DNA of 64,000 nucleotides from Symbiodinium natans (GCA_905221605.1 CAJNDS010001957.1:568438-632437), one strand, 5' to 3'; positions 10,209 through 18,227 are shown, counted from the first letter of the stretch. The notes: a model not told the origin generated them from the sequence alone. A program made the numbers and translations.

Positions 10209-10229
10209 CTTGAGCCAAAATGGCTATGG
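10209..10229 (-). other. Relic of the dinoflagellate spliced leader
   Basis: The minus strand reads CCATAGCCATTTTGGC followed by TCAAG. This matches the conserved dinoflagellate spliced leader after its first variable base at 20 of 21 positions (A instead of G at leader position 4). The preceding base (G) also fits the variable first position. It sits at the junction between the Copia gag and the LINE 5' end. This is what reverse transcription and integration of a trans-spliced LINE transcript would leave. The match length and exact junction position make chance unlikely. Confidence 0.85.
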
Positions 10230-11276
10230 CCAGCTGGCATCATCATCACTCCAATCCCAGTTCCAGTCATTCTCTACGTTTCCTTCCTGTGTTGCGGCAA
10301 TCGTGGCGGGCCCTTCTTCGTACACTGCACCTTGTTTCGCATGCGGGCATTCCTTTGACCAATGTGCAGGTGAACCACAAACAAAGCAACCTGTGCCTTT
10401 GCCAATGCTCTTTCCTTTTCCTTTTCCTTTTCCTTTGAATCCTTTTCCTTTTCCTCCTTTTCCTTTTCCTTTGCCTTTGAATCCCTTTCCTTTGCTCTTG
10501 CCGCTCTTTCCTTTGTTCCAATTCCAACTCTTTCCTTTTCCTTTTCCTCTGTACTTTCCTTTGCCTTTCAGCGCTCCTATGTCCATCGGCGCTGGTCCCT
10601 GGGAACTGTTTGATGTTGTCTGCCAATTTGCCAAATGTCGGCTCTGGTAGTACTGCTTCATGATCTGCAGCACATCACTGAATGTTGTCAATGCATCTAC
10701 GTTCAAACGAAGGTGTTGTTGCAATGAACCTGACGTCTTCGTCACCATCAACGTGACGAGCAGATCGTCATCCAACGCTCGTCCTGTGGCCTTCTCATGT
10801 TTGTTCTTCAGTGAGATGAACTCAGTCAAATCCGCTTCGAAATGGGCGTCTCTGAGCTTGAAATCCAAAATTCGACTCAGTAGGCTCACCCCCCTTGCTC
10901 TGTCAGGCAATGAAAACCGATCATACAACTGTCGCCAAGTTTCGAAACCGTTTCCGTGCTCGTTCAATCTCACTACCAATCTTGCTGGTCCATCTGTGAT
11001 CTGTGCAAGCAAGTAGTGCAACTGCTTTGAGAACACAACGAGGTTTGAGTTCGGGGAATTCGAGTGCTCAAAAGCAATCAGGTGTTCATCAGTACAAGGT
11101 ACTGCTGCTCCTTCCAATCTGCCCATAATCTCAAGAGCCATGGGTTTGTACAGTGCTACGTAGGACTTCAGCTGCCAACTCCAATCTTCCCACTTCTCTG
11201 ATTCGCCATGGTAGGGTGGCGGTGGGAACAATTTGATCTCGCCTCCGAGTCCTTGAAAATCGCCGAAAACAGCCAT
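10224..11276 (-). CDS. Copia-like Gag with Gly/Lys repeats and zinc knuckle
   Basis: From the ATG at 11276 the frame encodes a Ty1/Copia-type Gag. It has a helical capsid-like region (WEDWSWQLKSYVALYKP; ARLVVRLNEHGNGFETWRQLY; RILDFKLRDAHFEADLTEF), a long Gly-Lys repeat (roughly residues 235-300) and a CX2CX4HX4C zinc knuckle (CFVCGSPAHWSKEC). Gag packages element RNA. The C-terminus ends …WSDDDASWP followed by a TAG that belongs to the spliced-leader relic of the inserted LINE. The native protein therefore continued and this end is artificial. The missing continuation is found at 14571 on the plus strand. Confidence 0.85.
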   Translation of the reverse strand: MAVFGDFQGLGGEIKLFPPPPYHGESEKWEDWSWQLKSYVALYKPMALEIMGRLEGAAVPCTDEHLIAFEHSNSPNSNLVVFSKQLHYLLAQITDGPARLVVRLNEHGNGFETWRQLYDRFSLPDRARGVSLLSRILDFKLRDAHFEADLTEFISLKNKHEKATGRALDDDLLVTLMVTKTSGSLQQHLRLNVDALTTFSDVLQIMKQYYQSRHLANWQTTSNSSQGPAPMDIGALKGKGKYRGKGKGKSWNWNKGKSGKSKGKGFKGKGKGKGGKGKGFKGKGKGKGKSIGKGTGCFVCGSPAHWSKECPHAKQGAVYEEGPATIAATQEGNVENDWNWDWSDDDASWP

Positions 11277-11330
11277 CCTAGCACTATCGGGCTCAATCAC
11301 AGTTAAGGAGTCCCTGGGCTTCGCCGCAGA

Positions 11331-11342
11331 GCTCCGCTACCA
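11331..11342 (-). promoter_or_regulatory. Copia primer-binding site (initiator-Met tRNA type)
   Basis: The minus strand reads TGGTAGCGGAGC directly after the LTR end and about 55 bases before the gag ATG. This closely resembles the TGGTATCAGAGC-type site used by Copia elements, complementary to the 3' end of initiator Met tRNA. Two to three positions differ. Confidence 0.65.
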
Positions 11343-11547
11343 TGAAATTTTACAAGATCACAGACTGGCTTGGTCACACAATCCAGAATACACAAGATGC
11401 ACAGCAAAGTCACTTGATGCAATCACTCACTCAGCTCTCTTGTTTGTGCCGCCTTGAGCCAAAGCATCGAGTCAATGCTCATGTTGAGCATGCCACTGCA
11501 TCAATGCTTCTCTGGAAGCATGCCAATTGTGACCTTCTATTCTAACA
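11343..11547 (-). repeat. Copia 5' LTR (about 205 bp)
   Basis: On the minus strand this segment starts TGTTAGAATAG and ends …AATTTCA just before the primer-binding site, giving the TG…CA ends expected of an LTR. It lies upstream of the gag ORF in the correct orientation. No partner LTR was found in the window, so the copy is incomplete. Confidence 0.6.
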
Positions 11548-11722
11548 TTTAAGCCCCCTTTAAACCCCCCTTTAAGCCCCCTTTAAAATGCCCCCTTAAA
11601 GCCCCCCTTTAAGGCCCCCCCGTTTTAAGGGGCTTCAAGCCCCCCCTTTAAGCCCCTCTTTTTAAGCCCCCTGAAAACCCCCCCTAAAGCTCCCCCTTGA
11701 AGCCGCAACCAAACCCCCCCCC
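11548..11722. repeat. Degenerate TTTAAGCCCCC-type simple repeat
   Basis: About 175 bp consist of C-runs alternating with TTTAA/TTTTAA, at irregular 10-14 bp spacing (for example taagccccctttaaacccc). It lies immediately outside the Copia LTR and leads into the 51-bp minisatellite. No coding content. Confidence 0.85.
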
Positions 11723-11723
11723 T

Positions 11724-12128
11724 CTGTGGAGGGTTTAGGCAGCAGTTTTAAGAGGCCTAATACTTGCTGGGCCTTTGGGCAGCAATTTAAGAGGCGTAAT
11801 ACTTGCTGGGCCTTCTGCGGAGGGTTTAGGCAGCAGTTTAAGAGGCCTAATACTTGCTGGGCCTTTTTTGGAGGGTTTGGGCAGCAGTTTAAAAGGCGCA
11901 ACACTCGCTGGGCCTTCTGCGGAAGGTTTAGGCAAGCAGTTTAAGAGGCCTGACACTTGCTGGGCCTTTTGTGGAGGGTTTGGGTAGCAGTTTAAAAGGC
12001 GTAATACTTGCTGGGCCTTCTGGGCAGCAGTTTAAGAAGCTGAACACTTGCTGGGCCTTTTGTGGAGGGTTCGGGCAGCAGTTTAAGACGTCTAAGAGGC
12101 GTAATACCTGCTGGACCTTCGGTGGAGA
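11724..12128. repeat. Minisatellite with 51-bp unit
   Basis: Eight units are recognisable by the core ACTTGCTGGGCCTT. Full units are exactly 51 bp apart (cores near 11857, 11908, 11959 and 12010), and two or three shorter units lack the GGAGGGTTT segment. Each unit also contains GGCAGCAGTTTAA followed by a short variable stretch. Because 51 is divisible by three, several frames stay open on both strands and give apparent 17-residue repeat proteins. I regard these as artefacts of the repeat. Confidence 0.9.
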
Positions 12129-12404
12129 CGCCCAATGCGAGCATCGTGTTTGGGGACTGCGCCCCCCCAACCCCCCACTTGTTTAAGCCAGGCAAACTGC
12201 TTGTACATGGGAAGTTCCAAGTGCCGCAACATTGACATGGTTGGTAACAAGGCTCCAGCCCTTCCTCTGGCTGGCCAAGGTGCATTCGCACTGGCGAGAC
12301 CCAGCACTTCTTCGCGGGCAGCCGATTCTTCGCTGCCAGAAAGAGATCAAGGACCTCTGTGTCGAGCATCCTGTGCCTTTTAGTTTACGTGGCTGCTTTG
12401 TGCC

Positions 12405-12530
12405 CACTGGACCACCACCATGGGACCACTATCACACGGAACCACCGCCGCCACAATGGAACCACCACCACCGGGAACCACAACTACCACCACAGGCCAT
12501 TTGCACGGACCACCACGGAACACGAAGGAA
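12405..12530. repeat. ACC/CCA-rich simple-sequence tract
   Basis: The plus strand is rich in ACCACC and CCACC triplets interspersed with ACGG. It adjoins the left end of the inverted LINE fragment. Confidence 0.7.
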
Positions 12531-12599
12531 CTGGAAAACCACCAGAGAAGTTGCAGGAAGTGCAAAACTTGCAAACAACAAAAAGCTGACAAAAAGACC

Positions 12600-13262
12600 C
12601 TGTTCGGAGGTTTCGGTAAGGTTGGCAGGCTGCTTCCAAGGTTTTGCGGTTCTTTGTGTGCAGGAGTTTAAGTTGACACTGAGCACACCGGAGGTTGAGA
12701 CCTTCCCATTCCCACGCACAGGTTTGGTCCGGACCAGCTCCTGGAACCATTCCTGTTGGGTGGTGATGTGGCCTCTCCCTATGTTGGAGCCAATGCGCTT
12801 TTTGCAGGGCCTGGAGGTGGCCTCGTTGCTCTTGCGAGCCTGCTTTTCCTGCAGGAAGACCTTATACACTGGGTGCTGATTTTCCCCAATGGCAGTAAGG
12901 ATCTTTTCCGCCCTGCTCGCCAAGAATTCTTGTGCTTTTTTGCTGCAATGGTCCTGGTACTGACTGGCTGCCCGGACATCAGGGTGGGCCAGCTCGGCCG
13001 CTTTTTCCCCACACAGCTTGTCCGCCAGGTCATTGACCTGCTGTCTCCACGAGTTTTCCGCACCCACCTTCCGGAGGAACTCCTCCTCTGAAACATGGGA
13101 TGGAACCCATTTCATTTTGAGGCGGTTGACATCTGTGGTTTGCAGCTCCCACCAGATATCGCCGTGGGTCTTGCCCGGCTTCGGGCTGCGGACTCGTTTC
13201 GGGACACCAAGGCAGTCCAGTGTCGTGTCAATAGGGCCTTCGGTATAACAGGCCAGCTGCAA
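12600..13262 (-). pseudogene. LINE fragment: rest of RNase H and C-terminal region
   Basis: This continues the preceding fragment after the one-base frame change. It contains QLACYTEGPIDTTLDCLGV, the RNase H KWVPSHV motif and NDLADKLCGEKA, then a basic tail. Coherent LINE sequence fades below about 12620, where the simple ACC repeat begins. Part of a dead, rearranged LINE copy. Confidence 0.65.
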
Positions 13263-13790
13263 AACGGCATACAGCTCCCCGAAAAACCGTCTGTGGTCCA
13301 GGGACTTGGCCTACGATTGCTCCTACCTGGACGTATTCTTGGCCCTGTTTCTTGCAGGCTACTACTGCATATGCCACCTGCCGGAGTCTCGGGTCCGCCG
13401 TGTAGGGGCCACCACTAGCATCTGTGCCATACACAAGCTCCGGGTCATTGAGGGCCTCTTTGTTTGCCCATATACCCAGAAAGATGGGATTGTCCTCCTG
13501 TGGAGGCTGTGCCTCCCATTTGGGTTTGGGCGGGAGGCCCCTGGTCCACAGTGATCTCGGGCCGTGGGCCCTGCCTTCTTGGAACCATGTTGGCAACTCC
13601 CAGTTTTGGGCCTCCCACCAGGCACAATCCAGGAGGACATGCTCCCAATCTGCTTCCTCGTGGCATCGGGGGCACACTTTGACAGCAGAGTTTTGGCTGC
13701 AAACCAAGGCACCCTGCCAGACGCATCTCAGGGCAGCTGCTTTCGTTCTTTCTTGAACTCCCCCAGCAGTTCTGGCAGCGCACCAATGCA
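13250..13790 (-). pseudogene. LINE fragment: C-terminal RT zinc region and start of RNase H
   Basis: Reading down from about 13790 on the minus strand, the protein has RTKAAALRCVWQGALVC, a zinc-like CPRCHEEADWEHVLLDC segment and then the RNase H start YGTDASGGPYTADPRLRQVA with its first catalytic Asp. The frame changes by one base near 13280 at a run of four G. The reading continues there as ELYAVLQLACY, which would supply the RNase H Glu. The segment is inverted relative to the LINE 3' end that follows it on the plus strand. Confidence 0.7.
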
Positions 13791-13804
13791 CACACCAAGG
13801 CAGA

Positions 13805-14083
13805 GTGACGGTTGAAGGGGTACATGTTACACATGTTTTAAAACAGCTAGGGGACAGACAACTGTGGGTCTGCGAAGGTTGTGGTGGACAGTTGTCCTTG
13901 AAGACTAAAAATGTTTCGCAAAAACTTTCAGTTGCATGCAGTTTTAAAAAGGACCCCAGGTGCAAGGCGCAGTTTAAGCCCGAGCCAACCAATGCCATCC
14001 GCAGCCTCTTTCAGCAGGTGCAAGGGACAGCCCAAGTTGCAGCAGACCCCCTGTGCAAAATCCCTGAAGGCGCCGGCAGCTGA
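13805..14083 (+). pseudogene. C-terminal zinc-like end of LINE polyprotein
   Basis: The plus-strand frame reads LKQLGDRQLWVCEGCGGQL followed by SVACSFKKDPRC. It is a short CxxC…C…C module of the kind that closes dinoflagellate LINE polyproteins after the RNase H. It sits just right of the inverted RNase H fragment. A 3'-UTR-like region and an A-tail follow in the same orientation, so this is the true 3' end of a LINE insertion. The ATG at 13805 is unlikely to be a real start. Confidence 0.5.
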
Positions 14084-14125
14084 AGCAACCTAGGAGGTTG
14101 CATCCTCCCAGTGAGGATAAAGTGA

Positions 14126-14440
14126 AGGTCATCCTCGCTACCAGAGAAACCACCCCTGACCGATCCCCTCTAACAGCCTGCGCCAGGTGCACCAGCGGCC
14201 TTGAGGGAACTTTTTGTCAGGAGGTTTAATCCTCTCATGAGGTATCACCCTCTGGTAGCATCCCAACGAGGATGATGGAGTCGAGGTTCATCCTCGCTGC
14301 CAGAGAACACACCCCTGGCCGATTTCCTCTCGCAGTTTGCACACAGTGCACCAGAAACCTTGAGGAATGTTTTGCCAGGAGGTTCAATCCTCTCATGAGG
14401 TATCAACCTCTGGTAGCATCCCAAAGAGGATGATAGCTTA
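14126..14440. repeat. Two tandem copies of a ~158-bp unit (LINE 3' UTR-like)
   Basis: Copy 1 (14126-14283) and copy 2 (14284-14440) share AGGT(T)CATCCTCGCT, ACCCCTG, CCTTGAGG, CAGGAGGTT, AATCCTCTCATGAGGTAT and CTCTGGTAGCATCCC, with scattered differences. The unit lies between the LINE C-terminus and the A-tail, which suggests a duplicated 3' UTR module. Confidence 0.85.
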
Positions 14441-14565
14441 GGAGGAGGTGATATTCCTCCCCTGTACCATAGGGCCAAGAGGGCCATCAGATGTGCCAGT
14501 ACAGAGGCACGGTTTTCACAACCCAAACACCAAGGAGGTGGTTCGCACTAGTTCGCTCAACTCGG

Positions 14566-14584
14566 AAAAAATGATGCCAGCTGG
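14566..14584 (+). other. LINE A-tail and 14-bp target-site duplication
   Basis: A run of six A at 14566-14571 leads straight into ATGATGCCAGCTGG (14571-14584). The same 14 bases occur on the minus strand at 10243-10230, immediately before the spliced-leader relic. They are Copia coding sequence (…DASW) and flank the LINE 5' and 3' ends, as a target-site duplication would. Confidence 0.7.
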
Positions 14585-16657
14585 TGGTACGGTGATTGGC
14601 AAGGCGCGCTTGTAGAGGATGATTGGTGGTATGACGACTGGTGCGATGATGACTACAGTTGGTGGTTTGATGATTGGTCGTATGATTGGTCTGAAACCGG
14701 TCTTGCGGATCAGTCACAGTCGCAAACACTGCTCCAACCTCAGACAAACGTTGCCAGGGCCTCAGGTGCAGTTGAGACTGCAGCGGCAGTCATGACTTCG
14801 CCTGTTGTTGAGAGCAGAGAAGAAGAGATTGGAGAGACAGAAGAGCTCGCAAGTTCCTCCAATCCATTGCTCTCTCAAAGGCGAGTACGAGGTGGCATAG
14901 CAAGGCCATCACAACCTGGGTTACTGAGCAAGATGTTCATTGGAGCTTTGATGCTCATTGGTGTTCTGTCTACCGGAGTGCCAGCGAGAGTTGAGAGCAT
15001 TGAGCAGACTACCGACGACTGTTTGAATCGCATCGAGCAGTCCAGTCAGTCGTTGATTGACCCACCGTCAGACACGCTAGCAGAGTTTCACTTGCAGTCT
15101 GGAGTTGTCGACAAGAGCTGGATTCTGTTCGACAGTGGAGCATCTGCTAATTGCTGTCCTCCATGGTTCGCAGAGGACTACCCACTGCTCCCTGTCGGTT
15201 CTGATTGTCCTGCTCTTAGGAGCATTTCAGGCAAAACCCTCAACATACTGGGCAAGAGAGTTGTTGAACTCGATTGCAACGGTCACTCATTGTGTATCCA
15301 GTTTTATGTGTGTGAAAATATCCCGTTTCCATTGGTTAGTGTTTCTCGTTTTCTACTGCAGGATTTCTGGACAGTCATGTCTCGCGACTTCATGGCATTG
15401 ATCACTCCCACAGGACTTCCAGTGCCCATTGTTCGTCAAGGTACATTGGTGTATCTTACTCCTACTGTGATTCCTTTCTCGTCGTCCGATGCACCCAGAA
15501 GCGAACTGGAGATTAACTCTCTCATGGCAGAGATTGATCTCAATGCACTGGACGTGGAACTTCGCGGTGTAACAGACATTGCTGATCTTGCTTATGATCA
15601 TGTGTCGAAGATCTCCTCGCTCATTGCTGCTGCACAGAAAGGTAGGAAGAAGCAAAACTTCAAGCGCATGGACTATTGGGAAGTAGATGACAAGACGCAT
15701 CAATTGATTCGTCATCACGTGAAACCCAGAAGTGCCATGTTTGACCTTGGCAGATTGAGCAAAGAGATGCCCGTAGAAGAAGAGAGACTGACAGGTAGGA
15801 GAGAGACCCGTAAGTCCTACAAAGATGGCAGTCGTAAGACGGTGATTGATGCGGATTTCCGTTCATTGGAGGACTCCAAGGCTAAGGATGATCGAGAGTG
15901 GACTGGGAGCACTCGCTTCGCATTGAGGCAAAGGCTGCGTAAACGCCCGGAGGCTTCGCAGCCCTCGAAGGCATTGACGCCTCAGCCCAAAACATCACTT
16001 AGACCTGAGCCCTCGCAGGCATTGAAGCCCAGCTCTGCAGCGTTAAAGCCCAGTAGTTCTCCCGTTGAGCGTCGTGTGTTGAGCCGAGGGACCGAGGTAT
16101 TGGAGACCTTGGATTCTGAAAACACGCTTTTGAGCAGATTGCGTTCTGTTCAGGTGTTTGACAACAAAATGAAAGAAGATCTATTGCGGCTCTACCACAC
16201 TCCTGACCCACTGACGGGAACGGAGCGAACTACTGACTACTGGCTTCAACTACCTACGTTTTGGATTCGCATGATTCACCAGAAACGAACTGATTTGGTT
16301 CATCCTGATGATGAGCCTTCCCCGATTGATGCCAAGCGAGATAACGAATTTGGCGACTCACTGATGGCAGATCGCTACACATATATTGTGGAATCTCAGT
16401 TCCCTGAGTCGAATGGCACAGAAATTGAGGACTATTGGTGTTCTGTTCGTGATGATGATGGTACTGTTAAAGAACCTGAACAAGATCCTCGTAGGGATTT
16501 GTTTCAAGCATGGAGAGGATTCTCTGTCTTTGTTCCCAGGTCAACCCTAAACCCTGAACTGTTGCTTCAGAGGTTGCGCCCGGCATGTGCAGGGCAGTGC
16601 ACTGTGCGGGTGCCATTGCATGAACTGCGTCGACCTGCCTATTTTATTTTGTTTTGA
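14573..16657 (+). CDS. Copia-like polyprotein part: Asp/Trp-rich region and aspartic protease
   Basis: The frame is open across the target-site duplication: an Asp/Trp/Tyr-rich tract comes first, then an ATG at 14792. A hydrophobic stretch (KMFIGALMLIGVLSTGV) follows, and then a retropepsin with ILFDSGASANCC. The catalytic DSGA is at 15131-15142, and flap-like GKTLNILGKRVVEL is also seen. The protease would cleave the Gag-Pol polyprotein. After the protease comes a charged, low-complexity region (…SKALTPQPKTSLRPEPSQAL). No integrase or RT is found. The frame ends at 16657 where AT-rich mitochondrial-like DNA begins, so the pol is truncated. The sequence picks up at the codon where the minus-strand gag breaks off. 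Confidence 0.8.
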   Translation, partial: DASWWYGDWQGALVEDDWWYDDWCDDDYSWWFDDWSYDWSETGLADQSQSQTLLQPQTNVARASGAVETAAAVMTSPVVESREEEIGETEELASSSNPLLSQRRVRGGIARPSQPGLLSKMFIGALMLIGVLSTGVPARVESIEQTTDDCLNRIEQSSQSLIDPPSDTLAEFHLQSGVVDKSWILFDSGASANCCPPWFAEDYPLLPVGSDCPALRSISGKTLNILGKRVVELDCNGHSLCIQFYVCENIPFPLVSVSRFLLQDFWTVMSRDFMALITPTGLPVPIVRQGTLVYLTPTVIPFSSSDAPRSELEINSLMAEIDLNALDVELRGVTDIADLAYDHVSKISSLIAAAQKGRKKQNFKRMDYWEVDDKTHQLIRHHVKPRSAMFDLGRLSKEMPVEEERLTGRRETRKSYKDGSRKTVIDADFRSLEDSKAKDDREWTGSTRFALRQRLRKRPEASQPSKALTPQPKTSLRPEPSQALKPSSAALKPSSSPVERRVLSRGTEVLETLDSENTLLSRLRSVQVFDNKMKEDLLRLYHTPDPLTGTERTTDYWLQLPTFWIRMIHQKRTDLVHPDDEPSPIDAKRDNEFGDSLMADRYTYIVESQFPESNGTEIEDYWCSVRDDDGTVKEPEQDPRRDLFQAWRGFSVFVPRSTLNPELLLQRLRPACAGQCTVRVPLHELRRPAYFILF

Positions 16658-16664
16658 GAACAGC

Positions 16665-17860
16665 ACAAGTTTGCAATTAAATTTAAGGGTTTGGTTCAAT
16701 GCAATTCACGCGCTTCGCTCGCAATTGCGTGCTTCACGGAATAAAAGGAATGCAATGAAAAAGAAGTGAATAGGTGATCACGCTTCGTTGCAATGAAGAG
16801 TTATTTGGTATTTTGGAAATCTAAACATTTAGAAGTTGCATCAGATTCATTTTTGTTTTCTGATTCATAGTTCTTGGTGATTCTTCTTTGCTCTTATCAT
16901 AATTCTTTTTATCTTTACAGGATTTCATATCAAACACTATTGTTGGACTGGAATTCACTTCTCATAGAATTATTTTCTTAGACCTTGTCAGCTTTTACTT
17001 GGATTAATTTATTGTTTTCATACTTGGTTTAGAGATTTGTTCAGTTTTTTCTTCTTTTTGGGGGTTTTCTAGTTTCTGATTCTGAAGCCTGAAGCTCTAT
17101 TATTTGTATCCTTCTTTTGGACATCTTTTCATTTATTATCTTGTCCAACTTTAGGGATGTGGCCTGGAGAAGCTTTCTATCTTCCAGATCCTTGTGAATT
17201 AACTTTTGCTAACACACTTCTTTTGTCTAGTGCTGCTATATCTTTAAGAAATGCTTTTATTAATTTAGAAATTTCATCACAATATACTATTTTCTTCACT
17301 TTGTGGTCATTCTATTTATCTTCTCTTTTTATGAGTTTGCAGATTAAAGAATTTCGTATTCTCGCATATTCAATTAATGATTCACTTTCTAGTTGTCTTT
17401 TCTTCTTTCTTACAGCATTACATTTCTTTCACTTAATTCTTGGTATTTACTTCCTCTTATCTTCTTTTCTTGTACCGGTTTCGTTCTCACGCTCACACAC
17501 ACATATTATTCACGCGTCGCTCACACGTGCGCGCTTGTAATAATATGTGGGCTTTAGTGCATTTCATGCGTCCTTTTACTCCTTATAAATGCATTAAAGA
17601 AGCTCTCTTCACGTCCTTATAATTTAGTACATTCATATCCTCATTATGCCGGGCCCCTATTTTAGTTATTATTTTGCCCGGCCGTTACGTTCACACTATT
17701 AATACGCCCTTCATGCGTGAACTTATAAGGGCTTATTGATAGTATCAAGGGGGTTCATTTCATATTGAATTTCGTGCGTCAGCTTCGTTCCTTACAAATT
17801 CAATATTAAATGCACTACGTTTTTACAAATTACAATATTATTATGCCGGCGTATGAAAAG
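16665..17860. other. AT-rich mitochondrial-like DNA (probable nuclear insertion of mtDNA)
   Basis: Base composition drops sharply compared with both flanks. The stretch holds a cox3 segment and small perfect stem-loops of the kind that crowd dinoflagellate mitochondrial intergenic DNA. Examples are 11-bp arms at 17762-17772/17796-17806 and 7-bp GC arms at 17648-17654/17676-17682. The left edge meets the Copia fragment and the right edge meets more GC-rich sequence near 17860. I infer a nuclear mitochondrial insertion; an assembly chimera is the alternative. Confidence 0.7.
16881..17475 (+). pseudogene. cox3: Mitochondrial cytochrome c oxidase subunit III fragment (helices 1-6)
   Basis: One frame carries a Cox3-like membrane protein: LGLIYCFHTWFRDLF, then PEALLFVSFFWTSFHLLSC, WPGEAFYLPDPCELTFANT and LTALHFFHLILGIYFLL. 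These match the order of conserved Cox3 elements (W-x-RD, SE-like region, FFW-x-xxH, WP…NT-LL-SS, H-x-xH…G). Two in-frame TAG codons (16965, 17070) and an upstream TGA (16878) interrupt it. Cox3 similarity stops after helix 6, at about 17475, and a seventh helix is absent. Dinoflagellate mitochondria are known to make cox3 mRNA by trans-splicing an H1-6 piece to an H7 piece, and the break agrees with that. The stops could be decay or sites normally corrected by RNA editing. Confidence 0.8.
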
Positions 17861-18002
17861 AACCAATGTTTTGCCCACAGTTTTTCTTCCAGCCTCCAAA
17901 CCCCAAAGACTGGACCCGAACCCAGAGCGTGGGGTGGGGTTTTGGGCTAAGGTTTCGAGTTTCGGGCTTATAGGTTTTTGGGGCTTAAGGCTTAGGGTTA
18001 TT

Positions 18003-18092
18003 ACATATATATAACTAAGACTTTTTCAGAAAGTTTTAGACAGTTTTTGAAGAGAGTCAGAAACTTTCTGTTAAGGTCTTAGTTATATATGT
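18003..18092. repeat. Imperfect inverted repeat, 32-34-bp arms
   Basis: Arms at 18003-18036 and 18061-18092 share ATATATAACTAAGA and CAGAAAGTTT in inverted orientation with few mismatches. The 24-base loop is TTAGACAGTTTTTGAAGAGAGTC-like. The fold is a strong hairpin. It lies just right of the mitochondrial-like segment. No coding content. Confidence 0.8.
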
Positions 18093-18227
18093 CTATATAG
18101 ATATTAGTTAGGCATTTGAAAACCTACGGTTTTTTAGTGTTTTAAAAACCTAGTTTCTGGCACAGGAACAAACAATACATCCAAATAAACGTATATACGT
18201 CTTTCTCAAAAAATGTTTATAAAGTCA

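Larger units (their letters stand above)
7064..10229 (-). mobile_element. LINE (APE-type non-LTR retrotransposon), 5' half, truncated before RT
   Basis: Read on the minus strand, the element starts exactly with a spliced-leader relic (10229-10209). It then encodes an ORF1-like protein with Cys pairs and coiled coil, a linker, an APE-type endonuclease and the post-endonuclease linker, and it stops before any reverse transcriptase. The coding path changes frame at least three times (near 9.3, 8.6 and 7.85 kb), so this copy is dead. The 5' end is complete, which is unusual for LINEs because they are normally 5'-truncated. It abuts a minus-strand Copia gag at the codon where the Copia protein is interrupted. 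Confidence 0.8.

Noticed and set aside
10267-10650. Plus-strand Pro/Phe/Leu-rich ORF opposite the Copia gag
   Set aside because: It is the antisense of the Gly-Lys repeat in gag and has no independent support.
11548-11722. TTTAAGCCCCC tract as a telomere array
   Set aside because: The unit lacks the CCCTAAA core and the spacing is irregular; it is treated as simple sequence.
11662-12170. Several 60-80 codon repeat proteins (LLNCCPNPP… and similar)
   Set aside because: They are the 51-bp minisatellite read in phase; units vary in ways that suit DNA slippage, not protein conservation.
12359-12592. Small ORFs rich in Pro/Thr/His or Val/Gly around 12.4-12.6 kb
   Set aside because: They coincide with the ACC/CCA simple repeat.
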